A stretch of DNA of 64,000 nt from Mucilaginibacter pineti (GTDB lineage Bacteria > Bacteroidota > Bacteroidia > Sphingobacteriales > Sphingobacteriaceae). Where the stretch lies: positions 310,001 through 374,000 of the forward strand of contig NZ_FNAI01000003.1 of NCBI RefSeq assembly GCF_900101875.1, in the 5' to 3' direction. Of this stretch, positions 8,780-17,408 are shown one piece after another. Below the pieces are notes generated by a model. The model saw only the letters and a list, made by a program, of their open reading frames with translations, was not told where the DNA came from and did no database searches. The stretch's first letter is position 1. Each line of letters opens with the position of its first letter. Position numbers and translations under genes: made by a program.

Positions 8780-11700
8780 ATGCCAATTAAAAACTTAAAT
8801 GAATTTATTCCTTTTGTGGCAGATGAATGGGCTGGTATGTTGCAAGTTAATCTTCCACATGATATCAATACGGCCCCAACAAGTGATAGCAATTATGAAA
8901 TAATTGAATTTCCAATAGATCTGATTTCTGTTCAGCAATTTAAACAACAAAATTTCGAAATTTCTGTAGCATTCAAGCAGATATTATTGTTGGCTTTTCA
9001 AATAATGTTATTTCGTAATAGCGATCAGTATGACATTGGCTTTGGGATTTATGTTGACGGTTCCATCTTGCCCCTGCACGTTCACCTTGAAGGCGAAATG
9101 GTTCTAAACGATGCCCACGTTGCATTGGAAGAAAACTTGCAGAAAAGTTTTAATTTCCGAGATATATCTGGAAGTATTGTAGGATTGGTTAATTGTCTGT
9201 TTTTGTTTGATCAATTAAATGAATCGTTTGATGGAACCAGGTTTAATGATTTTAAATTTGATTTAGTTTTTGGGTTCTTTGAAAAAGACGGCAATTTCTT
9301 CGGAAGATTTTTTTATGAAACCAATTCATTAAGTCGCCATGTAGTTACATCAATGGCCGGGCATTATCTGAAAATTACGAATTCCATTGTTGCGGGAGAC
9401 AACGTTAAAATAGGGGCGATACCAATTTTGTCAGAGGAAGAAAGCAACGCATTACTTAAGTTTAATGATACTGTTGAATTTTACCCCCAAGAAAAAACTA
9501 TACACCAATTGTTTGAAGAACAGGTGTTTAAAACGCCTGATAATATTGCTCTTTATCTTTACGACTTCACTTTAACCTATTCAGAGTTAAATAAAATTGC
9601 AAATCGCTTAGCAAGACTACTTATAAAAAAAGGATTGCAGATTGGTGAAAATGTAGCAATCATGACCGGTCGTAATTTTAACATGATAATAGGCATGTAT
9701 GGCATTTTAAAAGCTGGCGGAACTTACATCCCTGTAGATCCGGATTATCCTCTCGACCGTCAAAATTATATCTTGTCCAATTCTGCTATCTCGTTGGTGA
9801 TTACTGACCAGGATTATGCCGATGATTTAAATATATCAGGTATTGAATATTTAAACCTTAATTCACTTCCGTTAGACGATTTTCAAGATGATAATCTTCT
9901 AATTCCCGTGAAAAGTACTCAATTAGCCTATTGTATTTATACATCTGGTTCTACAGGTAGGCCAAAAGCGGTTATGATAGAACATCATTCGGTAGTCAAT
10001 TTAGTATTATGGGTGAACAACACTTTCAACGTATGCACTGAGGATCGTTTGCTTTTTATTACCTCTATGTGTTTCGATTTGTCGGTGTATGATATATTCG
10101 GGATGTTGGCAACCGGAGGGGCATTAGTTATAGCCAATCAACATCAAATAAACAACTTTAACGAGTTGCAATTGATGTTCAAAAAATACAAAATTACTTT
10201 TTGGGATTCGGTACCCTCTACTCTGGATTATCTGATCCGTGAACTGGAAGTCGGAAGTTTGGATTTTAGTCAAAACAACCTGAGAATTGTACTTTTGAGT
10301 GGTGATTGGATACCTGTTCAGCTTTCTGAAAGGGTGAAAGTTTATTTTCCTAATGCCAGAGTAATCAGTTTGGGTGGGGCTACCGAGGCCACTGTGTGGT
10401 CAAATTTTTATCCCGTTGAAACAATTGATAAAAGCTGGAAGAGCATACCTTACGGAACACCGATAACTAACAACTTTTTTTATATCTTAAATGAACAGTT
10501 GCAGCCGGTACCGCGAGGTGTAACCGGTCATTTATTTATTGGTGGCGTTGGGGTTGCAAAAGGGTATGTCAACAATCCTGAGGGAACTAACAAAGCTTTC
10601 ATTTCAGATCCCTTTAATCAGCGTTGCGGTGGGGTAATGTATAGGACTGGTGACCAGGGCCGATTTTTACCCAATATGAACATGGAGTTTATCGGGAGAG
10701 TTGATAACCAGGTTAAAATACGAGGTTACCGTGTGGAGCTTGGAGAGATTGAAAGCACGCTGGCTCAAAATTCAACAGTTTCCCAGGCAGTTGTGCTGGT
10801 AAAAACTGATAGCGACTCAAAAAAGTATTTAGTTGGTTATATCGTTCCAAACGGAGCTTTTGATAAAGACAGTTTAATAAACCATTTAAAAGCAAAATTG
10901 CCCGACTATATGGTTCCTCTCATTTGGATTGAGGTGGAAAAACTTCCGCTTAACATTAATGGTAAAATAGACAGGAATGCGTTAAACGCAATGACACTGC
11001 CGGAATCAATTTTAGAGCCATATCAAGAAGCGGAAACACTGGACGAAAAGATCATGACCGAAATATGGCAACAGGTTTTATCAATAGATAATATAGGAAT
11101 TAACGATAACTTCTATGAAATCGGCGGCCATTCTCTTATGGCTTTGCAAATCGTGTCCCGGTTTGAAACTGCCACTGGTAAAAGACTAACCCCGGTAACC
11201 TTGTTTAGAAATCCAACTATAGCCTTACTGTCTATGGCTGTAAAAAACAAGACGTATGACAGCAAATGGAAGTCACTTATACCGATTAAAGCAACTGGAA
11301 ATAAAAATCCCTTGTATATTGTTCACGGTAATGGCTTATATGCGGTTGGTTTCAGCGAACTTGCTAAAAATGTAGATGTTGAACAGCCTGTCTTTGGCTT
11401 GCAGCCGAAAGAAGTTAATGATGCCGATAACAAAATAAAAACTTTAGCAGATATAGCTAAACTATATTTGGCGGAAGTTCTAGAGAATAATCCAACGGGA
11501 CCTTATTTGCTTGCTGGTTATTCCTTCGGAGGATTTGTAGCCGTTGAGATGGAACGGCAGTTGACGGCAATGGGGAAAGATGTTAAAATGTTAGCAATAT
11601 TTGATACAAATGCCGAGAATAGCATTTATAATAAACCCATAAAATCAATATTATGGCGGAAAATTTTCCGACAGTTTCCCAAAATATTATGGGGAGCCAA

Positions 11701-12088
11701 ATCTATGGTTTTAGAAAACGTCCCCTTTTTTAAATTCCATTATCACTATTATATAAAAGCAATAAGGAAACAACTCGGCAAAGTTGCCCCTACCGAATTA
11801 ACTGAAACCGAAAATCTTCATCGACAAATATTAGAAGAGAATTTAAATTATTATGAGGCCTGGAGGTCTTATGTTTTGGACCCGGTTACAACTAAAATAC
11901 ACCTCTTCAAGGCCAAACGTCAGTATAATTATGCTGATGATTTTAAATATCTGGGATGGAAAAAAATTGCTAAAGGTGGGTTAGAGCTTTACGATGTACC
12001 TGGCGACCATAACAGTATCCTTCAAAATCCCAATGTTTTGGAATTCGGAAGGATATTACAATCTGCAATCGATAAGTGTGCTGAATAA
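8780..12088 (+). CDS. Single-module non-ribosomal peptide synthetase: half C - A - PCP - TE
   Basis: 1102 aa. Residues 1-230 resemble only the C-terminal lobe of a condensation domain; no HHxxxDG motif is present, so condensation is not expected. The adenylation domain (about 245-750) has YTSGSTGRPK, FDLSVYDIFG, GGATEATVWS, YRTGD and the terminal lysine in NINGKIDRNAL. Pocket positions read by eye (D, L, Y in FDLSVYD; L, V, W around GGATEATVW) resemble cysteine-type codes. The carrier domain has GGHSL with phosphopantetheine Ser785. The thioesterase (about 860-1095) has GYSFGG with Ser915 and a late GDH. It would load and release one amino acid or transfer it to a partner. No phosphopantetheinyl transferase or tailoring gene lies nearby. 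Confidence 0.88.
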   Translation: MPIKNLNEFIPFVADEWAGMLQVNLPHDINTAPTSDSNYEIIEFPIDLISVQQFKQQNFEISVAFKQILLLAFQIMLFRNSDQYDIGFGIYVDGSILPLHVHLEGEMVLNDAHVALEENLQKSFNFRDISGSIVGLVNCLFLFDQLNESFDGTRFNDFKFDLVFGFFEKDGNFFGRFFYETNSLSRHVVTSMAGHYLKITNSIVAGDNVKIGAIPILSEEESNALLKFNDTVEFYPQEKTIHQLFEEQVFKTPDNIALYLYDFTLTYSELNKIANRLARLLIKKGLQIGENVAIMTGRNFNMIIGMYGILKAGGTYIPVDPDYPLDRQNYILSNSAISLVITDQDYADDLNISGIEYLNLNSLPLDDFQDDNLLIPVKSTQLAYCIYTSGSTGRPKAVMIEHHSVVNLVLWVNNTFNVCTEDRLLFITSMCFDLSVYDIFGMLATGGALVIANQHQINNFNELQLMFKKYKITFWDSVPSTLDYLIRELEVGSLDFSQNNLRIVLLSGDWIPVQLSERVKVYFPNARVISLGGATEATVWSNFYPVETIDKSWKSIPYGTPITNNFFYILNEQLQPVPRGVTGHLFIGGVGVAKGYVNNPEGTNKAFISDPFNQRCGGVMYRTGDQGRFLPNMNMEFIGRVDNQVKIRGYRVELGEIESTLAQNSTVSQAVVLVKTDSDSKKYLVGYIVPNGAFDKDSLINHLKAKLPDYMVPLIWIEVEKLPLNINGKIDRNALNAMTLPESILEPYQEAETLDEKIMTEIWQQVLSIDNIGINDNFYEIGGHSLMALQIVSRFETATGKRLTPVTLFRNPTIALLSMAVKNKTYDSKWKSLIPIKATGNKNPLYIVHGNGLYAVGFSELAKNVDVEQPVFGLQPKEVNDADNKIKTLADIAKLYLAEVLENNPTGPYLLAGYSFGGFVAVEMERQLTAMGKDVKMLAIFDTNAENSIYNKPIKSILWRKIFRQFPKILWGAKSMVLENVPFFKFHYHYYIKAIRKQLGKVAPTELTETENLHRQILEENLNYYEAWRSYVLDPVTTKIHLFKAKRQYNYADDFKYLGWKKIAKGGLELYDVPGDHNSILQNPNVLEFGRILQSAIDKCAE

Positions 12089-12386
12089 TTTGAATGGATA
12101 AATCTATTGTTGGGTATTATGATTATTGATTTTTCCTGCAGTGCGCCCGCTTGAGAATCTCAGCAATGAACCAAATCTATATACGGTGAGATATTCTGCC
12201 AAATAGCATTAAATCCCTAAAAAATATCCTTAGTCCTACCGATAAACTTAAGGCACGCATTAGTCTTCGGATTGAGCTTTTTAAGGCCGGCCCTGTTACG
12301 GTATCTTCTATACTTTTCGGCTGATGAAACACTACTTGTTTATATAAACACAGTTTTAAACATTTAACAATCTAAACTAAAAACAA

Positions 12387-12476
12387 ATGGAAAATAAAAA
12401 ACATGAGGACCATGACTTCTTAATCGTGGTGATAATCCTTTCTCTTTTTATTGTGGGATGCATTTTAGGTTCTTAG
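12387..12476 (+). CDS. Small membrane peptide (29 aa)
   Basis: ATG at 12387 to TAG at 12474-12476. The peptide has a charged head (MENKKHEDHD) followed by one hydrophobic helix (FLIVVIILSLFIVGCILGS), a typical single-pass small membrane protein. The start is preceded by an A-rich CTAAAAACAA stretch, the common translation-start context in this phylum. It sits alone between the NRPS and a receiver gene. Function is unknown; a chance ORF cannot be excluded, although the charged-head/hydrophobic-tail layout is persuasive. Confidence 0.5.
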   Translation: MENKKHEDHDFLIVVIILSLFIVGCILGS

Positions 12477-12576
12477 CTTAAAAAATGAAAGTAATACAAA
12501 CGTAACGGGAATAGCCATAGCTCATCTGCATTGATCCATGTTATGAATTGATTAACAACAGTATTCATTATGAAAT

Positions 12577-12975
12577 ATGTGTAAATTATTAATGATAGAT
12601 GATAACGAGCTAGAGCATCTTATTGTTCAAAGATATTTGGATAAACTCGATTTATTTCAATCAGTCGAGCATAGTCTGGATGCGAAAGCTTCACTTAAGT
12701 CTATTGAATTGAACAAGTCAAATATGGGAATGCTGCCAGATCTGATTTTTCTGGATTTAAGAATGCCAGGGTTTAGTGGCTGGGATTTTTTAAATCGATT
12801 TCAAATGATCTACGGAAATATTGTAAAGAAAATTGATATATACGTGATTTCCTCTTCCATTGATATGAACGATATTTTGACTTCTAAAACGTTTGATTTT
12901 GTGAAAGCTTATTACAGTAAACCGTTGAACAAGGCACAGCTAATAGCCATTTTCTCTAAATATAAAATAAATTGA
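12577..12975 (+). CDS. Single-domain response regulator (CheY-like receiver)
   Basis: 132 aa, a receiver domain only. The acidic pocket is D8/D9 (MIDDNE), the phosphorylation site is D60 in FLDLRMPGFSG, the switch Ser pair lies in VISSS, and the conserved Lys is in YSKPLN near the end. No output domain is attached. Members of this class in Bacteroidota often pass phosphate in multi-step relays or act on a partner protein. No kinase lies adjacent, so the partner is unknown. Confidence 0.88.
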   Translation: MCKLLMIDDNELEHLIVQRYLDKLDLFQSVEHSLDAKASLKSIELNKSNMGMLPDLIFLDLRMPGFSGWDFLNRFQMIYGNIVKKIDIYVISSSIDMNDILTSKTFDFVKAYYSKPLNKAQLIAIFSKYKIN

Positions 12976-13511
12976 TAAATACCATAAATGATGTTATCAA
13001 AGTGATTTATGCAATTCTATGTCTTGTTCATTTAATTTATATTACAGGACAGTGATTTTACTTGGCAGTCGAGGGCGTATTTGTTTACCATCCTGGATCA
13101 ATAAATATGACATTCGCCTATAGACTCGGGGCAAAAATATCCGAAATTTATTAATATATATATATATATGGCAGGCATCTTTATAAACAGCTGCCTGCTT
13201 TAAAATTAGTTTCTTATCCCATGAAACTAATCAATATGGCCTTATTCCCTAAATTCTTACGATTATGTAATCGTAATTATAATAAATTAGTAAGTTAACA
13301 CCTGCTAATTTCTACTTCCTCTATAAGTTGCTTCATTGTGACCATAGTCAATTGGCAAGCGTTTTATAACATCTGTTAATTTCGATTTCTTACTCTTCAC
13401 TTCCTTCAATTTCCCCGGTGTTGAACTATCAGCTATCCATGAGTAAGCACCTTGTAACCCTCCATTAGTTCGGACCGGTATTTCATAAACTTATTTAATT
13501 CAAAAATATAA
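12976..13511. other. Gene-free stretch with palindromes and a TA tract
   Basis: I find no convincing gene here. It holds a TA dinucleotide tract (about 13153-13169), an inverted repeat GCAGGCA/TGCCTGC (13171-13177 and 13192-13198) followed by T/A-rich DNA, and a near-perfect palindrome at 13257-13276. Together with the transposase remnant just after, it looks like decayed mobile DNA. Confidence 0.5.
13257..13276. repeat. Perfect 9-bp inverted repeat with 2-base centre
   Basis: TTACGATTA - TG - TAATCGTAA. The symmetry and short centre suit a protein-binding or recombination site rather than a terminator, since no T-tract follows. Role unknown. Confidence 0.5.
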
Positions 13512-13740
13512 TTATTGTTGTTGGAACTGTGGGGATGTTGGAAACTCGCCAGAGTTTTCAATATCTCCACAGTTTAGCCGCTTATACAGGTCTGGCGTTA
13601 TGCCTCCCAATGCTTCATGCGGCCTGCTGTAATTGCAATCTTCCATCCATTCATCAGCTAGTACCTGCACCTGGTTGATGTCTTCAAATAAGTAAGCATC
13701 CAGTATGTTTTGAATCTTTATTTCACAAGATTTGTAAATA
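13512..13740 (-). pseudogene. IS3-family transposase, C-terminal remnant
   Basis: Reading the minus strand gives about 65 in-frame residues with ILDAYLFEDINQV, DEWMEDCNYSRPHEALGG and a stop at 13512-13514. The NYSRPHEALGG stretch is the classic end of the IS3-family integrase-type transposase (OrfB), just after the last catalytic Glu. The similarity stops at about 13717-13740, so more than three quarters of the protein is gone. No terminal inverted repeats were recognised. It marks an old insertion next to the mobile element. Confidence 0.8.
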
Positions 13741-14045
13741 ATCTACGTCAAAAGTGGTTAGTAATTTCGTGTGTAATAAATCGTTAATCATATAAGGTGT
13801 TGTAAGCCAATGGGTATTTAATCATGTTCGATTCTCTACGAACTTCTCACCAAAACAAGCTTTCTTTGTTAAAAAACATTCATTATATTTGTATAACAAG
13901 TTCATTGACTATCATTTATACGGATAAACAAACTTCAAAAGCCACTAAAGAAAAGCACATTAAATGTGCCCTACTCGGTGCCCGTTATTGTTTGTTTTCG
14001 ATATAACGTATTGAATATCATAGATATAAATGGTTGGATCATCAT

Positions 14046-14059
14046 CCTGCCATCCCGAC
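14046..14059 (+). other. tRNA 3'-end-like sequence, possible attachment site
   Basis: CCTGCCATCCCGAC looks like the 3' half of a T-stem plus acceptor strand plus discriminator base of a tRNA with a TCGGGAT-type 5' end. The rest of the tRNA is absent. Tyrosine-integrase elements often insert at tRNA 3' ends, and this lies 300 bases before the integrase. No second copy was seen at the other end, so this remains a proposal. Confidence 0.3.
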
Positions 14060-14082
14060 AAAAAGCGATACCAACAAGTATC

Positions 14083-14118
14083 AAAACCCTGTATATCTCT
14101 GATATACAGGGTTTTTTG
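14083..14118. terminator. Strong 15-bp hairpin followed by T-run
   Basis: Left arm AAAACCCTGTATATC (14083-14097), loop TCT, right arm GATATACAGGGTTTT (14101-14115), then TTG. It has the form of a factor-independent terminator and directly follows the tRNA-like sequence, as terminators do after tRNA genes. In this phylum such hairpins also occur at integrase attachment sites. Confidence 0.7.
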
Positions 14119-14359
14119 TTTTATACAAATCCTTTTCAGTACATACTATTCCCTGCTTTATGCGAACAAAAAGGTGAACAGATTTCGTTTTTTAGATTTG
14201 TTCACCAGAAAGGGTCTAACCTACTGATGTACAGTTAATTGCATCATTTAAAATTAGACTAAAAAGGACGCATTTAGATCACTTTTTTTCCTTTCCCGTG
14301 AACAGTTTTGGCCATAACAGTTCAAAACAATTTTTAATTAATCTAAAAATCTGGAAAAG

Positions 14360-15649
14360 ATGAGGACAAGTAACACATTCGGAATTCACTTCGTATTGAG
14401 GGAAAACCGTGGAAAGAATGGATTATCAGCTATTTACATGCGGATAGTCGTGAACAAAAGCCGCTCAGAGGTGGCATTAAAGCGGCAGGTCGCCTCCGGC
14501 GATTGGAGCGAAGCCAAAGGCTTGGCAAAACCCAAAAACGACGATCTGCGCAAATTAAACACCCACCTGGAACAGCTTCGCGGGATGATGGCCAGCCATT
14601 ACCAGGACCTGCAATTGCAAAAAAAAGTAATCACCGCCGAGGTTTTGAAGAACCTTTTTTCCGGTGTCAAAGATTCGGAACACACCCTGCACACCATTGT
14701 CGAATACCATAATACCAATATGAAAGAGGTATTGGCACCCGGCACCATGAAAAACTACTACACGACCGCGGGCTATCTCAAAGAGTTTGTGCAATTGCAA
14801 TTTCGCCGTTCCGACATCTACCTTTCTGAACTGGACTATAGCTTTATCAATAAGCTGGAGCATTTTTTAAGGAAGCGCGTACCGTCTGACCATCAAAAGA
14901 AATTAGAGAATAATGGTTTGATGAAACACCTGGAACGGTTCCGTAAGATTATTCGCCTGGCCGTGAAAATGGGCTGGCTCGATAAAGACCCGTTTTCTAT
15001 GTTCCAGCTTAAATTCAATAAAACCGAACGTGGTTATTTGACGACCGCAGAATTAACCAGGCTGGAAAATAAAAAGCTGACTATTGAGCGAATCGCTTAC
15101 GTGCGCGATTTATTCGTACTAAGTTGTTATACCGGGCTGGCCTATATAGATGTCATGGAGTTAACCCCCGATAATTTAGTACATGGTATTGATAATAACC
15201 AATGGATCAAAACTACCCGCGAGAAAACGAGAATACCTGTTAACGTGCCCCTGCTGCCCCAGGCAGCGAAGGTCATTGCAAAATATAAGACCCATCCAAA
15301 GGCCGTGGCTGGTGGTACTTTATTACCACACATCTCCAATCAAAAACTGAATAGCTATTTAAAAGAAGTAGCGGACCTCTGCGACATCAATAAAACCCTG
15401 ACCTATCACGTAGCCCGCCACACTTTCGCGACTGCGGTAACGCTCTCTAATGGCGTCCCTATCGAAACGGTAAGTAAGATGCTTGGCCATACTACTATAA
15501 GGACAACGCAGATCTATGCCAAAGTTGTTGAGCGAAAGGTTAGTGACGATATGAATGTACTTAGGGACAAACTGGCACCTCAACAAGTAGCAGCCAGACC
15601 AGCTAAACGTAAATCCAACAAAGTAAGTAACCTCAAAAAAGCAAGTTAA
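14360..15649 (+). CDS. Tyrosine recombinase / integrase of the mobile element
   Basis: 429 aa. It has the Bacteroidota integrase layout: an N-terminal arm-binding domain (about 1-95), a SAM-like core-binding domain (about 105-205) and a catalytic domain. Catalytic residues seen are HVARH (H-x-x-R), GHTTIRTTQIYAKV (His and the nucleophilic Tyr) and a Lys in KTTREKTRIPV. In the first box the sequence is TGLAYIDV, so the usual Arg is not where TGLR would put it; this variant is frequent in this family. It leads the element and would cut and join its ends. The ORF6N gene follows 2 bases after the stop. Confidence 0.92.
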   Translation: MRTSNTFGIHFVLRENRGKNGLSAIYMRIVVNKSRSEVALKRQVASGDWSEAKGLAKPKNDDLRKLNTHLEQLRGMMASHYQDLQLQKKVITAEVLKNLFSGVKDSEHTLHTIVEYHNTNMKEVLAPGTMKNYYTTAGYLKEFVQLQFRRSDIYLSELDYSFINKLEHFLRKRVPSDHQKKLENNGLMKHLERFRKIIRLAVKMGWLDKDPFSMFQLKFNKTERGYLTTAELTRLENKKLTIERIAYVRDLFVLSCYTGLAYIDVMELTPDNLVHGIDNNQWIKTTREKTRIPVNVPLLPQAAKVIAKYKTHPKAVAGGTLLPHISNQKLNSYLKEVADLCDINKTLTYHVARHTFATAVTLSNGVPIETVSKMLGHTTIRTTQIYAKVVERKVSDDMNVLRDKLAPQQVAARPAKRKSNKVSNLKKAS

Positions 15650-15651
15650 TC

Positions 15652-16029
15652 ATGCCATCGCCACAAACTTTAATAAACCTATTAACCGGTAAAGTTTTCA
15701 AAATTCGCGGCCAGGTCGTAGTATTTGATTTTGATGCCGCCGCATTGTATGAAGTAAACATCGCTGTTTTACATAAGGCAGTAACGAAACATTCCCAGCG
15801 TTTTCCTAACGACTTTATGTTTTGGCTTACACCCGAGGAATGGCAAGAAATAGCAGAGCAAATATCTCCTGGGCTTTCAAAGACAAAACTCCTACCGCCT
15901 TTGGCCTTTACCAACGGCGGGCTGTTTATGCTATCCAGTGTGTTAAAAGGACCAAGAGCCGCACAGGTCAGTGTCCTGATTATTGAGTCATTATTTTCTT
16001 ATAAAAAGATAATTGATACCAACCGATAA
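15652..16029 (+). CDS. ORF6N domain DNA-binding protein
   Basis: 125 aa. The phage-type ORF6N domain is recognised from RGQVVVFDFDAAALYEV, then LHKAVTKHSQRFPNDFMFWLT and the LAFTNGGLFMLSSVLKG end. It sits 2 bases after the integrase and is probably cotranscribed. ORF6N proteins are common on phages and integrative elements and are thought to bind DNA; a regulatory role on the element is inferred. Confidence 0.85.
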   Translation: MPSPQTLINLLTGKVFKIRGQVVVFDFDAAALYEVNIAVLHKAVTKHSQRFPNDFMFWLTPEEWQEIAEQISPGLSKTKLLPPLAFTNGGLFMLSSVLKGPRAAQVSVLIIESLFSYKKIIDTNR

Positions 16030-16051
16030 ATGAATAATAAATTAAATCATC

Positions 16052-16087
16052 AAAAGTTCTCTTTTTGTGAACTTTTATTTAAATTTG
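16052..16087 (+). promoter_or_regulatory. Possible higBA operator and promoter
   Basis: Inverted repeat AAAAGTTC (16052-16059) and GAACTTTT (16069-16076) with a 9-base centre, followed by TAAATTTG (16080-16087), a perfect match to the -7 box TAnnTTTG. It ends 8 bases before the toxin ATG. Antitoxins of this type repress their own operon through such palindromes. Confidence 0.4.
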
Positions 16088-16094
16088 TACAAGG

Positions 16095-16427
16095 ATGAAA
16101 ATTCATCTGATTAAAAAACAGACGCTGGAAGATTTCGCGCGTCAGCATCCGAGAGGCCGGGTGCCGCTTGGAGATTGGACAGAGAAACTAAAATTTGCGG
16201 ATTGGAAAAAGCCGGGTGATATCAAATACACTTTTAGCGCGGCAGATCTTTTGGGCAAAAGCAGTAATAGGGTCGTATTTGATATTGGCGGCAATAATTA
16301 CCGGATGATCTGCAAATATGTTTTCGGTGCGGTGCAGGTTCATCTATTTATCTGTTGGATCGGCACCCATGCTGAATATGATAAGTTATGCAAACAGGGG
16401 TTACAGTACACCATTAATTTATATTAA
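16095..16427 (+). CDS. higB: HigB-type mRNA interferase toxin
   Basis: 110 aa, HigB_toxin family as judged from DIGGNNYRMICKYVF, VQVHLFICWIGTHAEYDKL and the basic/aromatic N-terminal half with FADWKKPGDIK. Members are ribosome-dependent mRNA endonucleases of the RelE fold. One base separates its stop from the antitoxin ATG, the toxin-first order typical of higBA. It would stabilise the element in the host. Confidence 0.85.
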   Translation: MKIHLIKKQTLEDFARQHPRGRVPLGDWTEKLKFADWKKPGDIKYTFSAADLLGKSSNRVVFDIGGNNYRMICKYVFGAVQVHLFICWIGTHAEYDKLCKQGLQYTINLY

Positions 16428-16428
16428 G

Positions 16429-16878
16429 ATGGAAGCGACAAAATTGAAATACACGATCATCAAAAAAAGGGATCAATACGATGAGTATTGCAGGAACCTG
16501 GAGGCGTTATTAGGTTCGGAGGTAGACGCTTATGTGCAGGATGAAATTGATCTGCTTACTTTATTGATTGAAACCTATGATGAAGCGCATAGCGCGTTTA
16601 CAGCACTCGACCCTATCGCTTTGTTGCGTTCATTCATGGCAGAACATCATTTAAAACCACAGCAATTGGTTGACCTATTGGGTGTTAGTAAAGGCTATAT
16701 TTCTGATATTTTGAATTATAAAAAAGGCTTATCAAAAGAGGTGATCCGCAAACTGGCAACTCACTTCAAAGTAAGACAAGAAGCATTTAACCGGCCTTAT
16801 AAATTAAAAATAGCAAGTACCCGGCCGGAGTTTAATATCAGTAAATCAATAACCCAGCACGCAGCTAACCATCAATAG
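16429..16878 (+). CDS. higA: HigA-type antitoxin with XRE helix-turn-helix
   Basis: 149 aa from the ATG at 16429, one base after the toxin stop. Residues about 65-125 form a Cro/CI helix-turn-helix (LKPQQLVDLLGVSKGYISDILNYKK, shortened here to its core LVDLLGVSKGYISDIL). The N-terminal half (EIDLLTLLIETYDEAH) is the usual HigA dimer and toxin-binding part. It neutralises HigB and represses the operon. A terminator follows. Confidence 0.85.
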   Translation: MEATKLKYTIIKKRDQYDEYCRNLEALLGSEVDAYVQDEIDLLTLLIETYDEAHSAFTALDPIALLRSFMAEHHLKPQQLVDLLGVSKGYISDILNYKKGLSKEVIRKLATHFKVRQEAFNRPYKLKIASTRPEFNISKSITQHAANHQ

Positions 16879-16934
16879 AAGGAAGAATAGCGATAACTGT
16901 TCAGGTTTGATTTTGCCGCTGGGTTTAGCGGCGT

Positions 16935-16966
16935 AAAGGGGTCACAGTTAGTGACCCCTTTTTTAT
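16935..16966 (+). terminator. Terminator after higBA
   Basis: AAAGGGGTCAC (16935-16945), loop AGTTA, GTGACCCCTTT (16951-16961) followed by T-rich DNA. Perfect 11-bp stem; a clear factor-independent terminator. Confidence 0.8.
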
Positions 16967-17087
16967 TTTTGATCTATTTTAATTCATATGGGTTTATCAG
17001 GATAAAAAAAACGCTCAACCCATTCCAAAGTTGTCTTTTCATCATTCGGCCGATCCTGAAATTTGAGGCCCGATAAATCGAAAAGAT

Positions 17088-17405
17088 ATGGAAACAACAT
17101 TTCAGCGAACAAAAACAACAGGTACGGTGCCCACCAGGGACCAAATTGTGACCCAAGGCGATCTTTTAGAATTAAAAGAAGATATGCTCCAGGAACTTAA
17201 ACGCATTATCAAGGAATGCGTTAGTGGCCAGCCCGGCAAAAAATGGCTTAAATCGGCCGAAGTTAAAAAACTACTCGGTATCTCTCATGGCTTTCTGCAA
17301 TCATTAAGGGATAGTGGCGTGCTGCCCTTCACTAAGATCGGCGGCTCCATTTATTACGACTATGAGGATATCACCTTTATGATGTCAACCAATAAAAGCG
17401 CTTAA
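17088..17405 (+). CDS. Helix-turn-helix protein, excisionase-like
   Basis: 105 aa. A predicted coiled stretch (residues 20-45) precedes a winged HTH of the HTH_17/MerR-like type: WLKSAEVKKLLGISHGFLQ, then LRDSGVLPFTKIGGSIYYDYEDI. Bacteroidota mobile elements carry one or two such small proteins that control excision or transfer. A second protein of the same type is encoded at 22479. It starts a probable operon with the next gene (3-base gap). Confidence 0.8.
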   Translation: METTFQRTKTTGTVPTRDQIVTQGDLLELKEDMLQELKRIIKECVSGQPGKKWLKSAEVKKLLGISHGFLQSLRDSGVLPFTKIGGSIYYDYEDITFMMSTNKSA

Positions 17406-17408
17406 CTT

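Larger units (their letters stand above)
13741..14359. other. Left flank of the mobile element, no gene
   Basis: Short open frames here have no recognisable family and weak coding character. The stretch holds a tRNA-3'-end-like sequence, a 15-bp hairpin, an inverted repeat GGTGAACA/TGTTCACC (14173-14180 and 14199-14206, 18-base spacer) and further GAACA/TGTTC-type words up to the integrase start. The latter may be integrase arm sites or an operator. Confidence 0.45.

Noticed and set aside
13153..13169. TA dinucleotide tract as a meaningful element
   Set aside because: Short simple repeat in AT-rich DNA; no flanking feature gives it a role.
14020..14075. A complete tRNA gene
   Set aside because: Only the T-stem/acceptor 3' strand resembles a tRNA; there is no D-arm, anticodon arm or matching 5' acceptor strand.
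13824..14238. Several short + strand open frames (60-90 codons) before the integrase
   Set aside because: No family likeness, mutually overlapping, and they run through the tRNA-like sequence and the hairpin; more likely non-coding.
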